From Xenopus tropicalis (Eukaryota; Chordata; Amphibia; Anura; Pipidae), in NCBI RefSeq assembly GCF_000004195.4, contig NC_030683.2:79074910-79138909 (forward strand): a DNA stretch of 64,000 bases, read 5' to 3'. Made by a program: the position numbers and the translations under genes. This document shows positions 11,545 to 21,609 of this stretch, piece after piece (positions within the stretch are counted from its first letter, which is position 1; the number at the start of each line of letters is the position of its first letter). The notes under the pieces were generated by a model. It ran no database searches, was not told where the DNA came from, and saw only the letters and a program-made list of their open reading frames with translations.

Positions 11545-12144
11545 TGTTATGCCTCCAGCATTGTTTTATTGTTTTATTGCACCACCTTGTGGTTTCTTGA
11601 GGTATATGTTTTGATTGTTTAAAGAAATGTCCTTTTCAGCCTACCGTACTTTACCATGTGACCATGGGTAATACAGGAAAAGGTTTAGTATAGCTGCCAT
11701 CTTAGCAGCATTAACAGTGTAATAGCAATCCTGCATAATCCTACCAAATCCAGCCCCGTGGAAGCATCGTTGGTAGGTATCATCCATCCCCAACCCCTAG
11801 GTTAATAATACAAACATATATCTTCCATGTTTATACCTTAATGTGGGTTCATAATTGTTTATGTGCAGTTATATCATGGCACATCTGTTCTTGCCCAGGC
11901 ATCTAGGCCTTACCCCCCTCTCATCTTTTATGTGTTTGTACATATATAAACCATAATGTTTTGTTTACTGTATTTGTCTACTGTATAGTAAATGCTGCAT
12001 ATTTCTCTTTCCCCAGTTTCACACCTTCCCCTTATTAATAAACTGAAGCCTATCAACCTGTCTCAGTGAGTTGATGAAGGGAGGAGTTTATCTGTATGTC
12101 GAACTACACACTGCCCCAGGGTAATACGTAGGGAGGACAGAACA
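11545..12144 (+). mobile_element. Solo LTR, 600 bp, 5-bp TSD
   Basis: It begins TGTTATGCC, ends GGACAGAACA, and is flanked by the exact duplication GACAG (11540-11544 and 12145-12149). It contains a TATATAAA box at 11943-11950 and an AATAAA signal at 12037-12042, in the correct order for U3-R-U5 on the + strand. No internal retroviral sequence accompanies it, so it is a solo LTR left by LTR-LTR recombination. The lineage is not identified. Confidence 0.82.
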
Positions 12145-12364
12145 GACAGCATTTTAGATTTCATCATTGAAAGTAAATAGGTGGAATGTGATTGGCTGTT
12201 GGTTTGGTTCCACCCACTTTTTCTTACTTTGAACCAAAAATATCCAGTGACTAACGCTGCAAAGTTTGGGAACCCTGGCATTATTACTGTGAGAATGTAT
12301 ATAGTTTTGCCCATAAAAAGGAGAATTTAATGACTAAAATTGACTAGAAGTGATACTGAGTTTT

Positions 12365-12610
12365 AGTCGTTTTTTGATTGGCTGTTTGTAGCTCCACCCA
12401 CTTTTGGGCATCCAACAAATATCATATTTTCATTCAGGCTGACCCCATAACTATGTGATTCAAGTTTGGTGAGTGTAGCCTCAAAGCAGTCGTTTTTTGA
12501 TTGGCTGTTTGTAGCTCCACCCACTTTTGGGCATCCAACAAATATCATATTTTCATTCAGGCTGACCCCATAACTATGTGATTCAAGTTTGGTGAGTGTA
12601 GCCTCAAAGC
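12365..12610 (+). repeat. Exact 123-bp tandem duplication
   Basis: Positions 12365-12487 are repeated at 12488-12610 with no difference that I can see. The unit contains GATTGGCTGTTTG and is one module of the degenerate ~125-bp repeat, so this shows recent unequal exchange in that array. Confidence 0.85.
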
Positions 12611-13138
12611 TGTAAGATTGGCAGTAATTTAAATTTCCCTATTAAAGTCAATTGGTGAAATTTCATTGGCTTTTGTTGACACCGCCCACTTTGGTTCATC
12701 CATCAAATGATGCTGTTTCATTCCGGGTGACCCCATGGTTATGTTATTCAAGTTTGGGGGGTGTAACTTCAAAGCTGTAAGAGTGGCAGCAGTTTGAAAA
12801 TCTTCCCTGTCAAAGTCAATGGGAAAATTGGGGGGTTCGGAGCGGCGCCACAAAAAGACTTGGGGCCGGATCACTTAGAAAAGCACAAGCAACCTGCTCT
12901 GTTATAGGATAAAGAAGTGTGGAGAGTCTGGGTGTTGTACCCCTAAAACTGTAAAAGGAGTAGTTTAGAAAATGGGGGGGGTGCTAAGAAGAAGAAGAAA
13001 AAGAAGAATCGGCAAATAAGAGGAAGTGGAAGAACAGTAGGTGGGTTTTTTCAAAACAATATAATTAGCCAAATGGGGCTAACAACAGGAGATTCATATT
13101 ATAAATACACTATCGACATTACAACTAAGATTTTTTCA

Positions 13139-13208
13139 TAGTTTTGCCCATAAAAAGGAGAATTTAATGACTAAAATTGACTAGAAGTGATACTGAGTTT
13201 TAGTCCTT
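13139..13208 (+). repeat. Direct repeat of 12306-12370
   Basis: The segment GCCCATAAAAAGGAGAATTT... through GAGTTTTAGTC is repeated from 12306-12370. It ends where the antisense LTR begins, so it may mark a duplication associated with that insertion. Confidence 0.6.
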
Positions 13209-13214
13209 TTTTTC

Positions 13215-13849
13215 CATGGGGGGGAAAAGGGTATGCACCGTTTTATCCCACCTCTTGGTAGAGTCTGGGCAGGAAAACACACCTTTCAACCAGTACCCCT
13301 TGGGAGGTAGTCCAAGTAGTAGGAACTCCTTCAGGTTGATAACCTCTAGTGGATGAGTCCTCTGGGTGAGTAGGGACCAGGGGTTATCCTGCCTGTCACT
13401 ATCTCTACTCCGTGGCCCTGCACTGAGGCAACATTGCTGGATAGGAGACTACTCCTGGATCTAATCACTCCTTTGGTGGGGCTAATGGCTGCCCTTTCTA
13501 GCTAGAGCTGACTACCTTCACTTTCCTAGAAAGTCCTATTAAAGAATCTGACTGTGCTTGCTAATTCCTTGTTCACAGGGCCCTGTCCCTGACTTTCACT
13601 AAAGGCATAGTGTCCTCTAGGGTACAATGGCTTCTTGGGCCTACTGTCTGCTCCCAGGCTCAGATGGAGCTCTGCTTGGAGACAGTATGCAGCCAAAAGA
13701 GGAAGCCACACCCTCCTGCCAGACACTATATCAGTCAGGAATAGTTTTAGAACTGTAACTTAAGTACAGGGGCTCTTACCCAATAACAATAAAGGTGTAA
13801 AGAAGTAGGGTGTAAAGCCATAAGAAGCTTAACCCTATGGGTCCCTACA
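13215..13849 (-). mobile_element. Antisense LTR fragment, TGTAGGGACCC family
   Basis: Read on the minus strand it starts at 13849 with TGTAGGGACCCATAGGGTTA, as do the LTRs at 45045 and 46800. It proceeds to the GGGATAAAAC region matching GGGATAAACC near 48395. The U5-side ~300 bp are missing, so it is truncated. The minus-strand frame inside (13526-13726) is not a recognised gene. Confidence 0.65.
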
Positions 13850-14515
13850 ATAGTATCATCCAGCCTGCACCCAGGTTGAGATATGTACCTGACTCTTCAC
13901 AGTAATAGTATCTTCCAGCCTTCACCCAGGTTGAGATATGTACTTAAATCTTCACAGTAATAGTATCTTACAGCCTGTGCCCAGGTTAAGATATGTACCT
14001 GACTCTTCACAGTTATAGTATCTTACAGCCTGTGCCCAGGTTGAGATATGTACCTAAATCTTCACAGTAATAGTATCTTACAGCCTGTGCCCAGGTTGAG
14101 ATACAGTATGTACCTGACTCTTCACAGTAATAGTATCTTACAGCCTGTGCCCAGGTTGAGATATGTACCTAAATCTTCACAGTAATAGTATCTTACAGCC
14201 TGTGCCCAGGTTGAGATACAGTATGTACCTGACTCTTCACAGTAATAGTATCTTACAGCCTGTGCCCAGGTTGAGATATGAACCTGACTCTTCACAGTAA
14301 TAGTATCTTACAGCCTGTGCCCAGGTTGAGATATGAACCTGACTCTTCACAGTAATAGTATCTTACAGCCTGTGCCCAGGTTGAGATATGTACCTGACTC
14401 TTCACCGTAATAGTATCTTACTGCCTGTGCCCAGGTTAGGATATGTACCTGAATCTTGACAGTAATAGTATCTTCTAACCTGTGCCCAGGTTGAGATATG
14501 TATCTTACAGCCTGA
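13850..14515 (+). repeat. 55-bp minisatellite, about 12 copies
   Basis: The units share ATAGTATCTTACAGCCTGTG, CCCAGGTTGAGATATGTACC and TCTTCACAGTA. The basic unit is 55 bp and some units are 59 bp because of an extra 'cagt'. Internal units are nearly identical while edge units diverge, the usual pattern for unequal exchange. It begins exactly where the antisense LTR terminus ends. Confidence 0.9.
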
Positions 14516-14534
14516 TGAGTCCAGGTGTGGGTTC

Positions 14535-14755
14535 ACTGTACAATTCCGCACTGGCACATTTATTTTTGCCGCAAAAATTCACTACCAAAAAAATTTGGCA
14601 AATGAGGAAAAAGTTGCGTATAAAAAAAGAGCTGCAGTCGTGCGGTTGCAGCATTTTACTATTTTTTTGCTGTTTCGTGAATTCTTCAGGAGGTTTGCAA
14701 ATTTTTTGTAAAACGGGACAGATTCGCTCATCACTATCAGGATGCAGGATTGGAA
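14535..14755 (-). mobile_element. MITE fragment, AGTGATGAGCGAATCTGTCCC family
   Basis: The right edge reads GGGACAGATTCGCTCATCACT, the inverted terminus found at 56349. The interior is rich in GCAAAAATT-type motifs. Only one terminus is intact. Confidence 0.55.
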
Positions 14756-14814
14756 GAAAATAACCACTTTTTAGACTATTCTATTTCTATTACATTACCC
14801 CATATATTTGCTTC

Positions 14815-14965
14815 TTTTTTTATTCCATAGGGCACATTTAGTAATACTGGGCTAATTTGCCCTGGGGACCTGCAGCTAGAACAATTAAAGAAAATAATTG
14901 ATTGGTTGCAATGGGTTACTGCTAGTGCAAATTTGCTAAGTGTTTATAAAGGAGCCAATATTTAG
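14815..14965. mobile_element. Small MITE-like repeat
   Basis: GGGCACATTTAGTAATACTGG at the left is mirrored by TTTATAAAGGAGCCAATATT at the right, a Harbinger-like terminus pattern, and the interior has GATTGGTTGCAATGGG. The ends are degraded. Confidence 0.4.
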
Positions 14966-15821
14966 CAAAAAAGGTGTTTTTTTTTACCATACCATTAATT
15001 CTTTATAGACTAATTGGAAAAGTTATGTTGTATGGAATAGAAAATGCACATTTTGCATACTTAGAAACACATTTACATTTTGTGGTCAATGACTTTTTAA
15101 TTTTTTAATAGAAAGGCAGTGTATTATAGGGTAAGCTTCATGGATTAACTGTTATTTCCCTGTTTAAAAGATTCTATTCAGCAGAGATGATATGCGGCCT
15201 GCAATTCCTGCACAGCAAGGGGATTATCCATCATTCAGTATAGATTTATTTCTGTAACATTCTACAGCAGAGACAACACACAGGTTGCTCTGCAGATCAG
15301 CAGCCCTTGCCTTCTTCTATGTAACTCCTTTAATCTCTATATTACAGAGACATTAAACCCGACTACATTCTGCTGGATCACGAAGGCCATGTTAGGATCT
15401 CAGCTTGGCTAAACAGAATGTTTTCCATGACAACACCATCACTGAGTGGCCGGAACCCAGAGATAAATGGCCCCAGAGGTAAGGAATTAGTATGTTCACA
15501 ATCCAAGTAAAGGCATGAATGTGCCCAAGACCACCAAATGGTATATAAAATATATATATATACAAATAACTATTAACTCATTTGGATTGATATAGCTTTA
15601 TAGATATTTTTTATCTGTAAATATGCCAGCATGTGAGTATTCACAGTTATATTTATTTTATTTTAAGTAAGTCTTTTATTTTTGGCCCTTGGCAGTTTCG
15701 GATCCTAAACTTAGAGACACCTGACTCTAAAGGCTATTGTACACTGGTGGAAGCACTCCATTGTTCTAGCATTATTTACTACAGGCCAAAACAAAAAAAT
15801 ATAGAAAGGATAAACAGAACA

Positions 15822-16190
15822 TACCAAGGGGACTATTTACTAATCATCAGAATTTTTTGCGTTAAATTTTGCAGTAAAAAAAGTTCTGAGAAAAAACTTT
15901 CTGAGATTTACTATGTGTCAAAATGGCTAAAATTTGGAATCCGAAAATTCCCCCAGACAAAACTTGTTGAGTTCATGTAGAAGTCAGTGGCAGATGTCCT
16001 TTCCCTTCCCTGGAGGATCCTTCTTTTTCTTTGAAAACTGTAGAGGTCTCAGTTTTTTTACGCTGGTTCTTCATTTCAAAATTCTAAAAAGTTGCCGTTT
16101 TCATGCGACAAGTTGAAAAATTCTGAAAAAAACTTTTCCCGCACTGACTTTTTAGTAAATGTAAGAATTTCATGGAAATTAGTTTATTCA
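15822..16190. repeat. Dispersed repeat in kinase-pseudogene intron
   Basis: This is the second copy of the AT-rich family at 830-1210 (shared CATGTAGAAGTCAGTGGCAG). It starts with GGGGACTATTTACTAATCA, a Harbinger-like MITE terminus. It lies between kinase exons b and c. Confidence 0.45.
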
Positions 16191-16716
16191 AATTTTAAAA
16201 TAGAAAAAAATGAGAAATATTTTTTTCTTTTAAGATTCTATGGAGAAAACCATACAGTGCAGCAGTTGACTGGTGGTCTTTTGGTATCACCATCTGTGAG
16301 ATGGCAACCAGAAAGGCCCTATTTTGTGACAGTGTCATAGGAGAGCTCAGCTTGAGTTAAATCCCCTTGTATGAGCCTGAAAAACCTGACTGGCTGGATC
16401 TAGTAAATCTTCTGAAAATGGTGAGTAGCAAAAGTGGGATAGAGTAGAGGGGAACAGAGTTGTAATGCTCCATTAATCCTCCACTGCCTTAACTAAAATG
16501 GAATTAAAGATCCCTTAATCTGATGTGTTTATCAGAGTTTATCACCTTTTGTGTATGCAACAACATGAGCACAGTAAATAAAACTTGAAATGAAAATGCA
16601 TTCACAATAGTGCTGGGCGGTATACCGGTAAAAACCGATCACCATTTTTTTTTTTGAAACCGATATGAATTTTCTACATACCCCCATACCGGTGTGCTGA
16701 ATACTTCCGGGTGCGC

Positions 16717-16728
16717 ACGTGACGTCAG
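16717..16728. promoter_or_regulatory. CRE-like TGACGTCA site
   Basis: The full palindromic CRE TGACGTCA lies in a CpG-rich patch between the element's left terminus and its G-rich array. Related CRE-like sites sit in the centre of the palindromes at 27081-27267 and, mutated, at 45728. Function is inferred from motif only. Confidence 0.4.
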
Positions 16729-16789
16729 CGCGCACACTCTACAAAAGCGCCATCGCTAGGACGCATTCAGAGTCGGATACCAATGTGAG

Positions 16790-17390
16790 CTGTCGGGGGG
16801 TGCCTGGCCAGTAATTATATTTTATGTGAAGGGGATGGGGTTGTGTTTGGGGGGGGTGGGGTGGGGGGTTATATTTATGTGAAGGGGATGGGGGGGTGTT
16901 TGGGGTGGGGGTGGGTGGTTTATACTTATGTGAAGGGGATGGGGTTGTGTTTGGGGGGGGTGGGGTGGGTGGTTATATTTATGTGAAGGGGATGGGGGGG
17001 TGTTTGGGGTGGGGGTGGGTGGGTTATACTTATGTGAAGGGGATGGGGTTGTGTTTGGGGGGGGTGGGATGGGGTGGGGGGTTATATTTATGTGAAGGGG
17101 ATGGAGGGGTGTTTGGGGTGGGGTGGGTGTGTGCGGATGGGGGGGTGTTTGGGGTGGGGGGGTGTGTGCGGATGGGGGGGTGTTTGGGGTGGGGTGGGGG
17201 GTGTGTGTGCGGATGGGGGGGTGGGGGGTGTGCGTGCGGATGGGGGGGTGGGGGGGGTGTGTGCGGATGGGGGGTGGGGGGGTGCGTGGGGGGGTGCGTG
17301 CGGATGGGGGGGTGGGGGGGCTGCGTGCGGATGGGGGGGTGTTTGGGGTGGCGGGGGGGGTGCGGGTGGCGGGTGTTTGGGGTGGTCACC
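16790..17390 (+). repeat. G-rich minisatellite, strong G-quadruplex potential
   Basis: The first part has ~60-bp units (TTATATTTATGTGAAGGGGA, then runs of G). The second part has shorter GTGCGGATGGGGGG units. There are dozens of G4-G8 tracts separated by 1-8 nt, all on the + strand. Multi-frame open translations rich in glycine are a consequence of the repeat. Confidence 0.88.
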
Positions 17391-17901
17391 TAATCATGCA
17401 TGGGGAAAAAAAAATACCGTCAAATACCGTGATACCGATATAATTTTGAAAAATACCGTGATATAAATTTTTGGTCATACCGCCCAGCACTAATTCACAA
17501 TCCATATTTTAATTATTGTTTGCCATTATAAACCATGTGTTTTGTTTTTCATCAGCTGCATTTATTTTAGGCATGGAGAAAAAGTGAAAGCTTGAATATA
17601 CCAAAAAGCCTATTCTGGATTAAATGACTGATGTCATGTTAATTTAAACAAACCTATTATAAATGTGAATATCTAACCTGCAATTTTTGCAAATCATTTT
17701 CAATTATTTTTTGGTTGGTATGTTAATAATTGTAAAATTCGCAGTATCAAAATGCATTCTTTGTTCTTTTAGCTCCTTCAAGTGAATCCAAAATGACAAC
17801 TTGGTGTGCAAGGAGACATCAGGCGCCACCCATTCTATAAATCTGTTGATTGGGTGGCGCTGGAAGAAAAAGGAGTCCAAGCCTCTTTCCAGCCAAGAGC
17901 A

Positions 17902-18156
17902 GTAAGTACAAAGTTGGGGAATACAAATCATGAATGATTATGGCCCTGTGTGAATAGCACTGACTATGAAATAGGTGAATCAGAAAGCAGCAGGTTTAGT
18001 TTGTGGAACTTGTTTTTAAGATTTTAAAGCTCAAGTCCCCATACTCACACATAAGCAAGCAATATGCATATTTTGATTGTAATCTTTATTGAATAATGAT
18101 GTAAAATACATGGCAACACCACCTGCTACAGAATTTAAACCCTGCATATAGACCTT
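17902..18156. other. No further kinase exon seen
   Basis: Downstream of kinase exon d I find no block resembling the AGC C-terminal tail (turn or hydrophobic motif) before the TTAA element begins. Confidence 0.4.
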
Positions 18157-18187
18157 TAACTCTTTTACTGCCAATGACGTATGGCAT

Positions 18188-18364
18188 AAATGCCAACGAC
18201 GAGTTTCATATGTCGTTGGCATTTAAGGGCTGCAGAGAGCTTCTAACGATGACAGCCCCCCTGGGCAATGTGCCAGGGGGGCTGTCATGAGGGTCCTGCA
18301 ATCGATCGTGTTGCAGGACCCTCCAGGAAGCAGCAGACGCGATCGCATCACGTCTGCTGCTTCC
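18188..18364. repeat. Cluster of four strong hairpins
   Basis: Four perfect inverted repeats follow each other. 1) AAATGCCAACGAC 18188-18200 with 18212-18224. 2) ATGACAGCCCCCCTGG 18249-18264 with 18273-18288. 3) GAGGGTCCTGCAA 18289-18301 with 18311-18323. 4) GGAAGCAGCAGACG 18326-18339 with 18351-18364. Stems are 13-16 bp and loops 8-11 nt. Loops 3 and 4 both contain CGATCG or part of it. No coding function is visible. Confidence 0.9.
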
Positions 18365-18429
18365 TTCTTCCCCCCCAGCGCCGGCCCACTGAGGAGGAGG
18401 TGATCGGATCTTCAGGACAGGTAAGGACT

Positions 18430-18625
18430 TTTTTTTTTGCATTTACACACTTACACACACACTTACATACATTTATACACACTTACATACATTTACACAC
18501 ACTTACAGCACACATTTTAGCAGTTTCTTTTTTTCATTTTTCCATAGTTTTATACACTTATTTACACTCATATACACACTTACACACTATAACACAACTT
18601 TTACACATGTACACACATGTATACA
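18430..18625 (+). repeat. Degenerate (ACACTTACAT) low-complexity repeat
   Basis: An imperfect ACAC/TTACA-rich microsatellite with units such as ACACACTTACATACATTTAC. Open frames through it have low-complexity His/Thr/Leu composition and are not genes. Confidence 0.7.
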
Positions 18626-18699
18626 ACACTTTGGGGTTTTTTTTTTTTTTAATTTTACCACTTTGTTTTTAGTTTCTTTTACCTAAAAACTGTTTATTT

Positions 18700-21070
18700 T
18701 GACAGCGTGACTGGATCAGATATTTTGACCACTAATTACACTGTCATGTGACTTATTTTGTTGTTTCGCATTTTATCCCTGTATAACTGTTCCTAATCTG
18801 TTTTTAGCATAGCTTTGCCAGGTGTAACTTTGGTGTACAAAAATAACTTTGCCTATTTTGAATTCATCAGAATGTGTACTTTCCACAAATATATGGTTTT
18901 CTGGGGGTCTCTGTATAGTTAGGGGGGGTTACTGCACATAATACGCTGTCAGGGGGCTCTGTGTGCAAAAGCTGATTTGGCAGGCGAGAAATCCATATGC
19001 GCTATTTTCATTTTGGGGTCAGTACATACCGCAGACTTTGGTATATCTATGCATATTGGGCATCAAACTGTTCAGTAGGCCTCTGGTGTTCCTATTTGGG
19101 GTGATTTGCCTTTGTACGCAAGAAATTGTGTGAGATAAATGCGGCAAATTGCAACATTTTTAGGCGATTTTCTGAAATGTCATAAAAACCAATAACTTTA
19201 GGAAAGCTTTGCAGATTGGTACTTTGGTGTAGAAAGGACTCTTTACCCTTGTTGGATTTGTCAGATTGTGTACTTTCCAAAAATATATAGTTTTGTGGGG
19301 GTCTCTGTATAGTTAGGGGAAGTTTCGGCACATAATACACTGACAGGGGTCTCTGTGTGCAAAAGCTGAGTTGGCAGGCGAGAAATCCATATGCGCTATT
19401 TTCATTTTGGGGTCAGTACATACCGCAGACTTTGGTATATCTATGCATATTGGGCATCAAACTGTTCAGTAGACCTTAGGTGTTCCTATTGGGGGTGATT
19501 TGCCTTTATCTGATCTTTATAAAGAAATTGTGAGAGATAAATGCGGCAAATTGCAACATTTTTATGCGATTTTCTAAATGTCATATAAATCTGCAAACTT
19601 AGGAAAGCTTTACAGCTGGGTACTTTGGAGCAAAAAGAAATGTTTACCCATTATAGATTTGGGGGGATGTGTACCTTCCAAAAATATATGGCTTTCTGGG
19701 GTGTACTTTTTTTGTAGCATTATCCCACATAAAGGATGTAAATGTGTTGATTTTGCAGGAGCTGAAATGATACATCATATGGGGGTATGTTCCCATTGGG
19801 GCCCCTACATGTCACATACTTAGGTAAACCTATACATATTGGGCATCAAACTGTTCAGTGGACCCCTGGCGTTCAAATTTAGGGTGTTTTATCTTGGTAC
19901 CTAACACTATGTAGGAGATAAGATGCTGCGAAATGGAAGCTTTGAGGGGATTTTTGGAAATGTCATCAAAATTGCTAACTTTAGAAAAGCTGTGTGGCTT
20001 GGTACTTTGGAGTAGAAAGACATGGGTACCCATTTTAGATTCAGGGGAATGTGTACTTTCCAAAAATATATGACTTTCTGGGGTGAGCATACTTTTTACT
20101 AGTTTTATCCCACATAAATGATGTAAATGTGTTGATTTTGCTGGAGCTGAAATAACAGAAATGATTGATCATATGGGGGTATGTTCACATTGGGGCCTCT
20201 ACATGCCACATACTTAGGTAAACCTATACATATTGGGCATCAAACTGTTCAGTGGACCCCTGGTGTTCAAATTCAGGGTGTTTTATCTTTGTACCTAATG
20301 CTATGTGGGAGATAAGATGCTGCAAACTGGAAGCTTTGAGGGGATTTTTGGAAATGTCATCAAAATTGCTAACTTTAGAAAAGCTGTGCGGCTTGGTACT
20401 TTGGAGTAGAAAGACATGGGTACCCATTTTAGATTTGGGGGAATGTGTACTTTCCAAAAATATATGACTTTCTGGGGTGAGTGTACTTTTTACTAACTTT
20501 ATCCCACATATAATGATGTAAATGTGTTGATTTTGCAGGAGCTGAAATGACAGAAATGATAGATCATATGGGGGTATGTTCACATTGGGGCCCCTACATG
20601 CCACATACTTAGGTAAACCTATACATATTGGGCATCAAACTGTTCAGTGGACCCCTGGCGTTCATATTTAGGGTGTTTTATTTGGTTACTTTATGACCTG
20701 TAGGAGATAAGATACTATAGACTGGAGCTTTGAAGCAATTTTTAAAAAAAATCACAAATTTTGATAAAAACCAATAACTTTAGGAAAGCATTGCGACTTG
20801 ATAGTTTGGAGTAGACAGACAGTTGTGCCTATTCTGTATTCCCCAGAATCTGTTCTTTCCAAAAATGTACAATTTTCTGGGATAAACCTTTTGTTAGTGG
20901 AAATTTTGTCCTTGAAATCTAAAGTATGCAGCTTTCTGGAGAAGTGCTTTGGAAATTTGGTAGTGTACTGCTGGGAGTTTTTGACCTATACAAGTGACAA
21001 ATCTCCATAAAACTATATATATTTGGTATTGGCATATTCAGGAGACATGGGACTTTCCAAATCAGTTGTA
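18700..21070 (+). repeat. ~393-bp tandem satellite, array 1
   Basis: The anchor CATATTGGGCATCAAACTG recurs at 19052, 19446, 19835, 20229 and 20624 (spacing 394, 389, 394, 395), with degenerate units on both sides, about six units in all. Middle units are most alike. The family is repeated in the opposite orientation at 40680-42890. On the minus strand several units contain an open frame of about 80-126 codons (e.g. 20224-20604, 19830-20090, 19092-19340) whose conceptual products align. See findings. Confidence 0.9.
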
Positions 21071-21235
21071 TATTCGTGCATAAAATAATTTTTGTTTCTA
21101 GTATGTGTGTTTATATAATGGAAAATTTGATTTTTTTTTGCATTTTTAGACATTTAGAAGCCTATATCTTGTTCGGCTTTTCACTCTACTGTGCATGCGC
21201 GCGCAGCGAATCAGGAAGAAGGAAGCGCCGGCAGC

Positions 21236-21349
21236 TACCCCGGGCTGGTGCTGTTCCCTCCTCACAGGGGCACCAGCCCGGGGTAAAAGGTAGGTGGTCA
21301 AAGTCACTTGGGGGTGCCTAACATTTTGCCACCCCAAAGTGACTTTGAC
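21236..21349. repeat. Two strong hairpins at right end of array 1
   Basis: TACCCCGGGCTGGTGC at 21236-21251 is perfectly inverted at 21270-21285. GTCAAAGTCACTTGGGGGTG at 21297-21316 is inverted with one mismatch at 21330-21349. Confidence 0.85.
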
Positions 21350-21423
21350 TTACTTTTTCCTTTAAAATTTTGGATTGATGTTTTAATATTCATTCAAAGA
21401 TAAAGTTTGGCAAAAAATGTAAT

Positions 21424-21490
21424 GTTAGTATGATGTAGACAGTTATATTCTGAGATAATTTGCAGTTGGTCATCATTTTTGTTCAGTTTT
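21424..21490 (+). mobile_element. T2-like MITE fragment
   Basis: GTTAGTATGATGTAGACAG, then TATATTCTGAGATAATTTGC and GTTGGTCATCATTTTT, match T2 MITE end sequence in the inverse order seen at 39560-39632. A new TTAAAGGGATTATG terminus starts at about 21525. Confidence 0.45.
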
Positions 21491-21609
21491 TGTTCAGCAG
21501 TTCTCACTAAGCCAAAATCGTTCTTAAAGGGATTATGTCATTATTTTTATGGTATAGTTTTTATTGTTATATAACACATATTCACATTGCAAATAATGTC
21601 TAGCTCCAT

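Larger units (their letters stand above)
10130..13070 (+). repeat. Dispersed repeat of degenerate ~125-bp units, copy A
   Basis: The units contain GATTGGCTGTT..., CCCACTTTTTCTAACCTT, CAGTGACTAAC and GCAAAGTTTGGGGACC. They recur at about 115-140 bp spacing. The 3' end (12790-13070, GGCGCCACAAAAAGAC, then GAA-rich, then a TTTTTCAA... end) matches copy B at 21610-22660. A MITE (10283-11182) and a solo LTR (11545-12144) have inserted into it. It is non-coding. Confidence 0.65.
16608..17492. mobile_element. hAT-type element with G-rich interior
   Basis: It begins TAGTGCTGGGCGGTAT and ends CATACCGCCCAGCACTA. The 8-bp duplication ATTCACAA flanks it exactly (16600-16607 and 17493-17500). The 885-bp element has no transposase. 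It carries ACCGGT/ATACCG-rich subterminal repeats, a TGACGTCA site near 16720, and a long G-rich array (16790-17390). It is inserted in the intron between kinase exons c and d. Frames open across the G-rich array are repeat artefacts. Confidence 0.85.
15171..17901 (+). pseudogene. AGC protein kinase (novel-PKC-like) pseudogene, four exons
   Basis: Four consecutive exon-like blocks encode the C-lobe of an AGC serine/threonine kinase in correct order and phase. Exon a, 15171-15233: FYSAEMICGLQFLHSKGIIH. Exon b, 15348-15478: DIKPDYILLDHEGHVRIS followed by a degraded activation segment and, one frame over, MAPE. Exon c, 16235-16420: ILWRKPYSAAVDWWSFGI, then CEMAT, ending LVNLLKM. Exon d, 17773-17901: LLQVNPK, a stop, then QLGVQGDIRRHPFYKSVDW. 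Acceptors (ttacag, tttaag, ttttag) and donors (gtaagg, gtgagt, gtaagt) flank exons b-d. Disabling changes: exon a's donor reads tt instead of gt and the HRD arginine codon becomes CAA; the catalytic-loop Asn is Tyr; the DFG codons are lost; there is a one-base frameshift near 15466; TAA at 16358-16360; TGA at 17794-17796 at the usual KRLG arginine (CGA-to-TGA type). Introns are retained, so it is a duplicated, not processed, pseudogene. The N-lobe and C-terminal tail are not seen. The RLGxxGDIRxHP pattern suggests the delta/theta PKC group; this is inference. Confidence 0.82.
18157..21360 (+). mobile_element. TTAA-type element carrying a satellite array
   Basis: The left edge reads TTAACTCTTTTACTGCCAATG. 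The related array at 40558 has an outer edge reading TTAACCCTTTCACTGCCAGC, which suggests a TTAA-targeting (Kolobok or piggyBac type) unit. From left to right it contains four hairpins (18188-18364), an ACACTTAC-rich stretch, the ~393-bp tandem array, and two hairpins (21236-21349). The right edge at about 21353-21360 (TTCCTTTAAA) is weakly defined. No transposase is seen. Confidence 0.5.

Noticed and set aside
16896..17466. Long glycine-rich open frames on the + strand and Pro/His-rich frame on the minus strand
   Set aside because: They run through a G-rich minisatellite in a hAT element. Several frames are open at once because the repeat lacks stop codons. There is no domain and no start context.
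15171..17901. Reading the kinase as a functional pseudokinase
   Set aside because: Loss of Asn and DFG alone could fit a pseudokinase, but two in-frame stops, a frameshift and a dead splice donor make a pseudogene far more likely.
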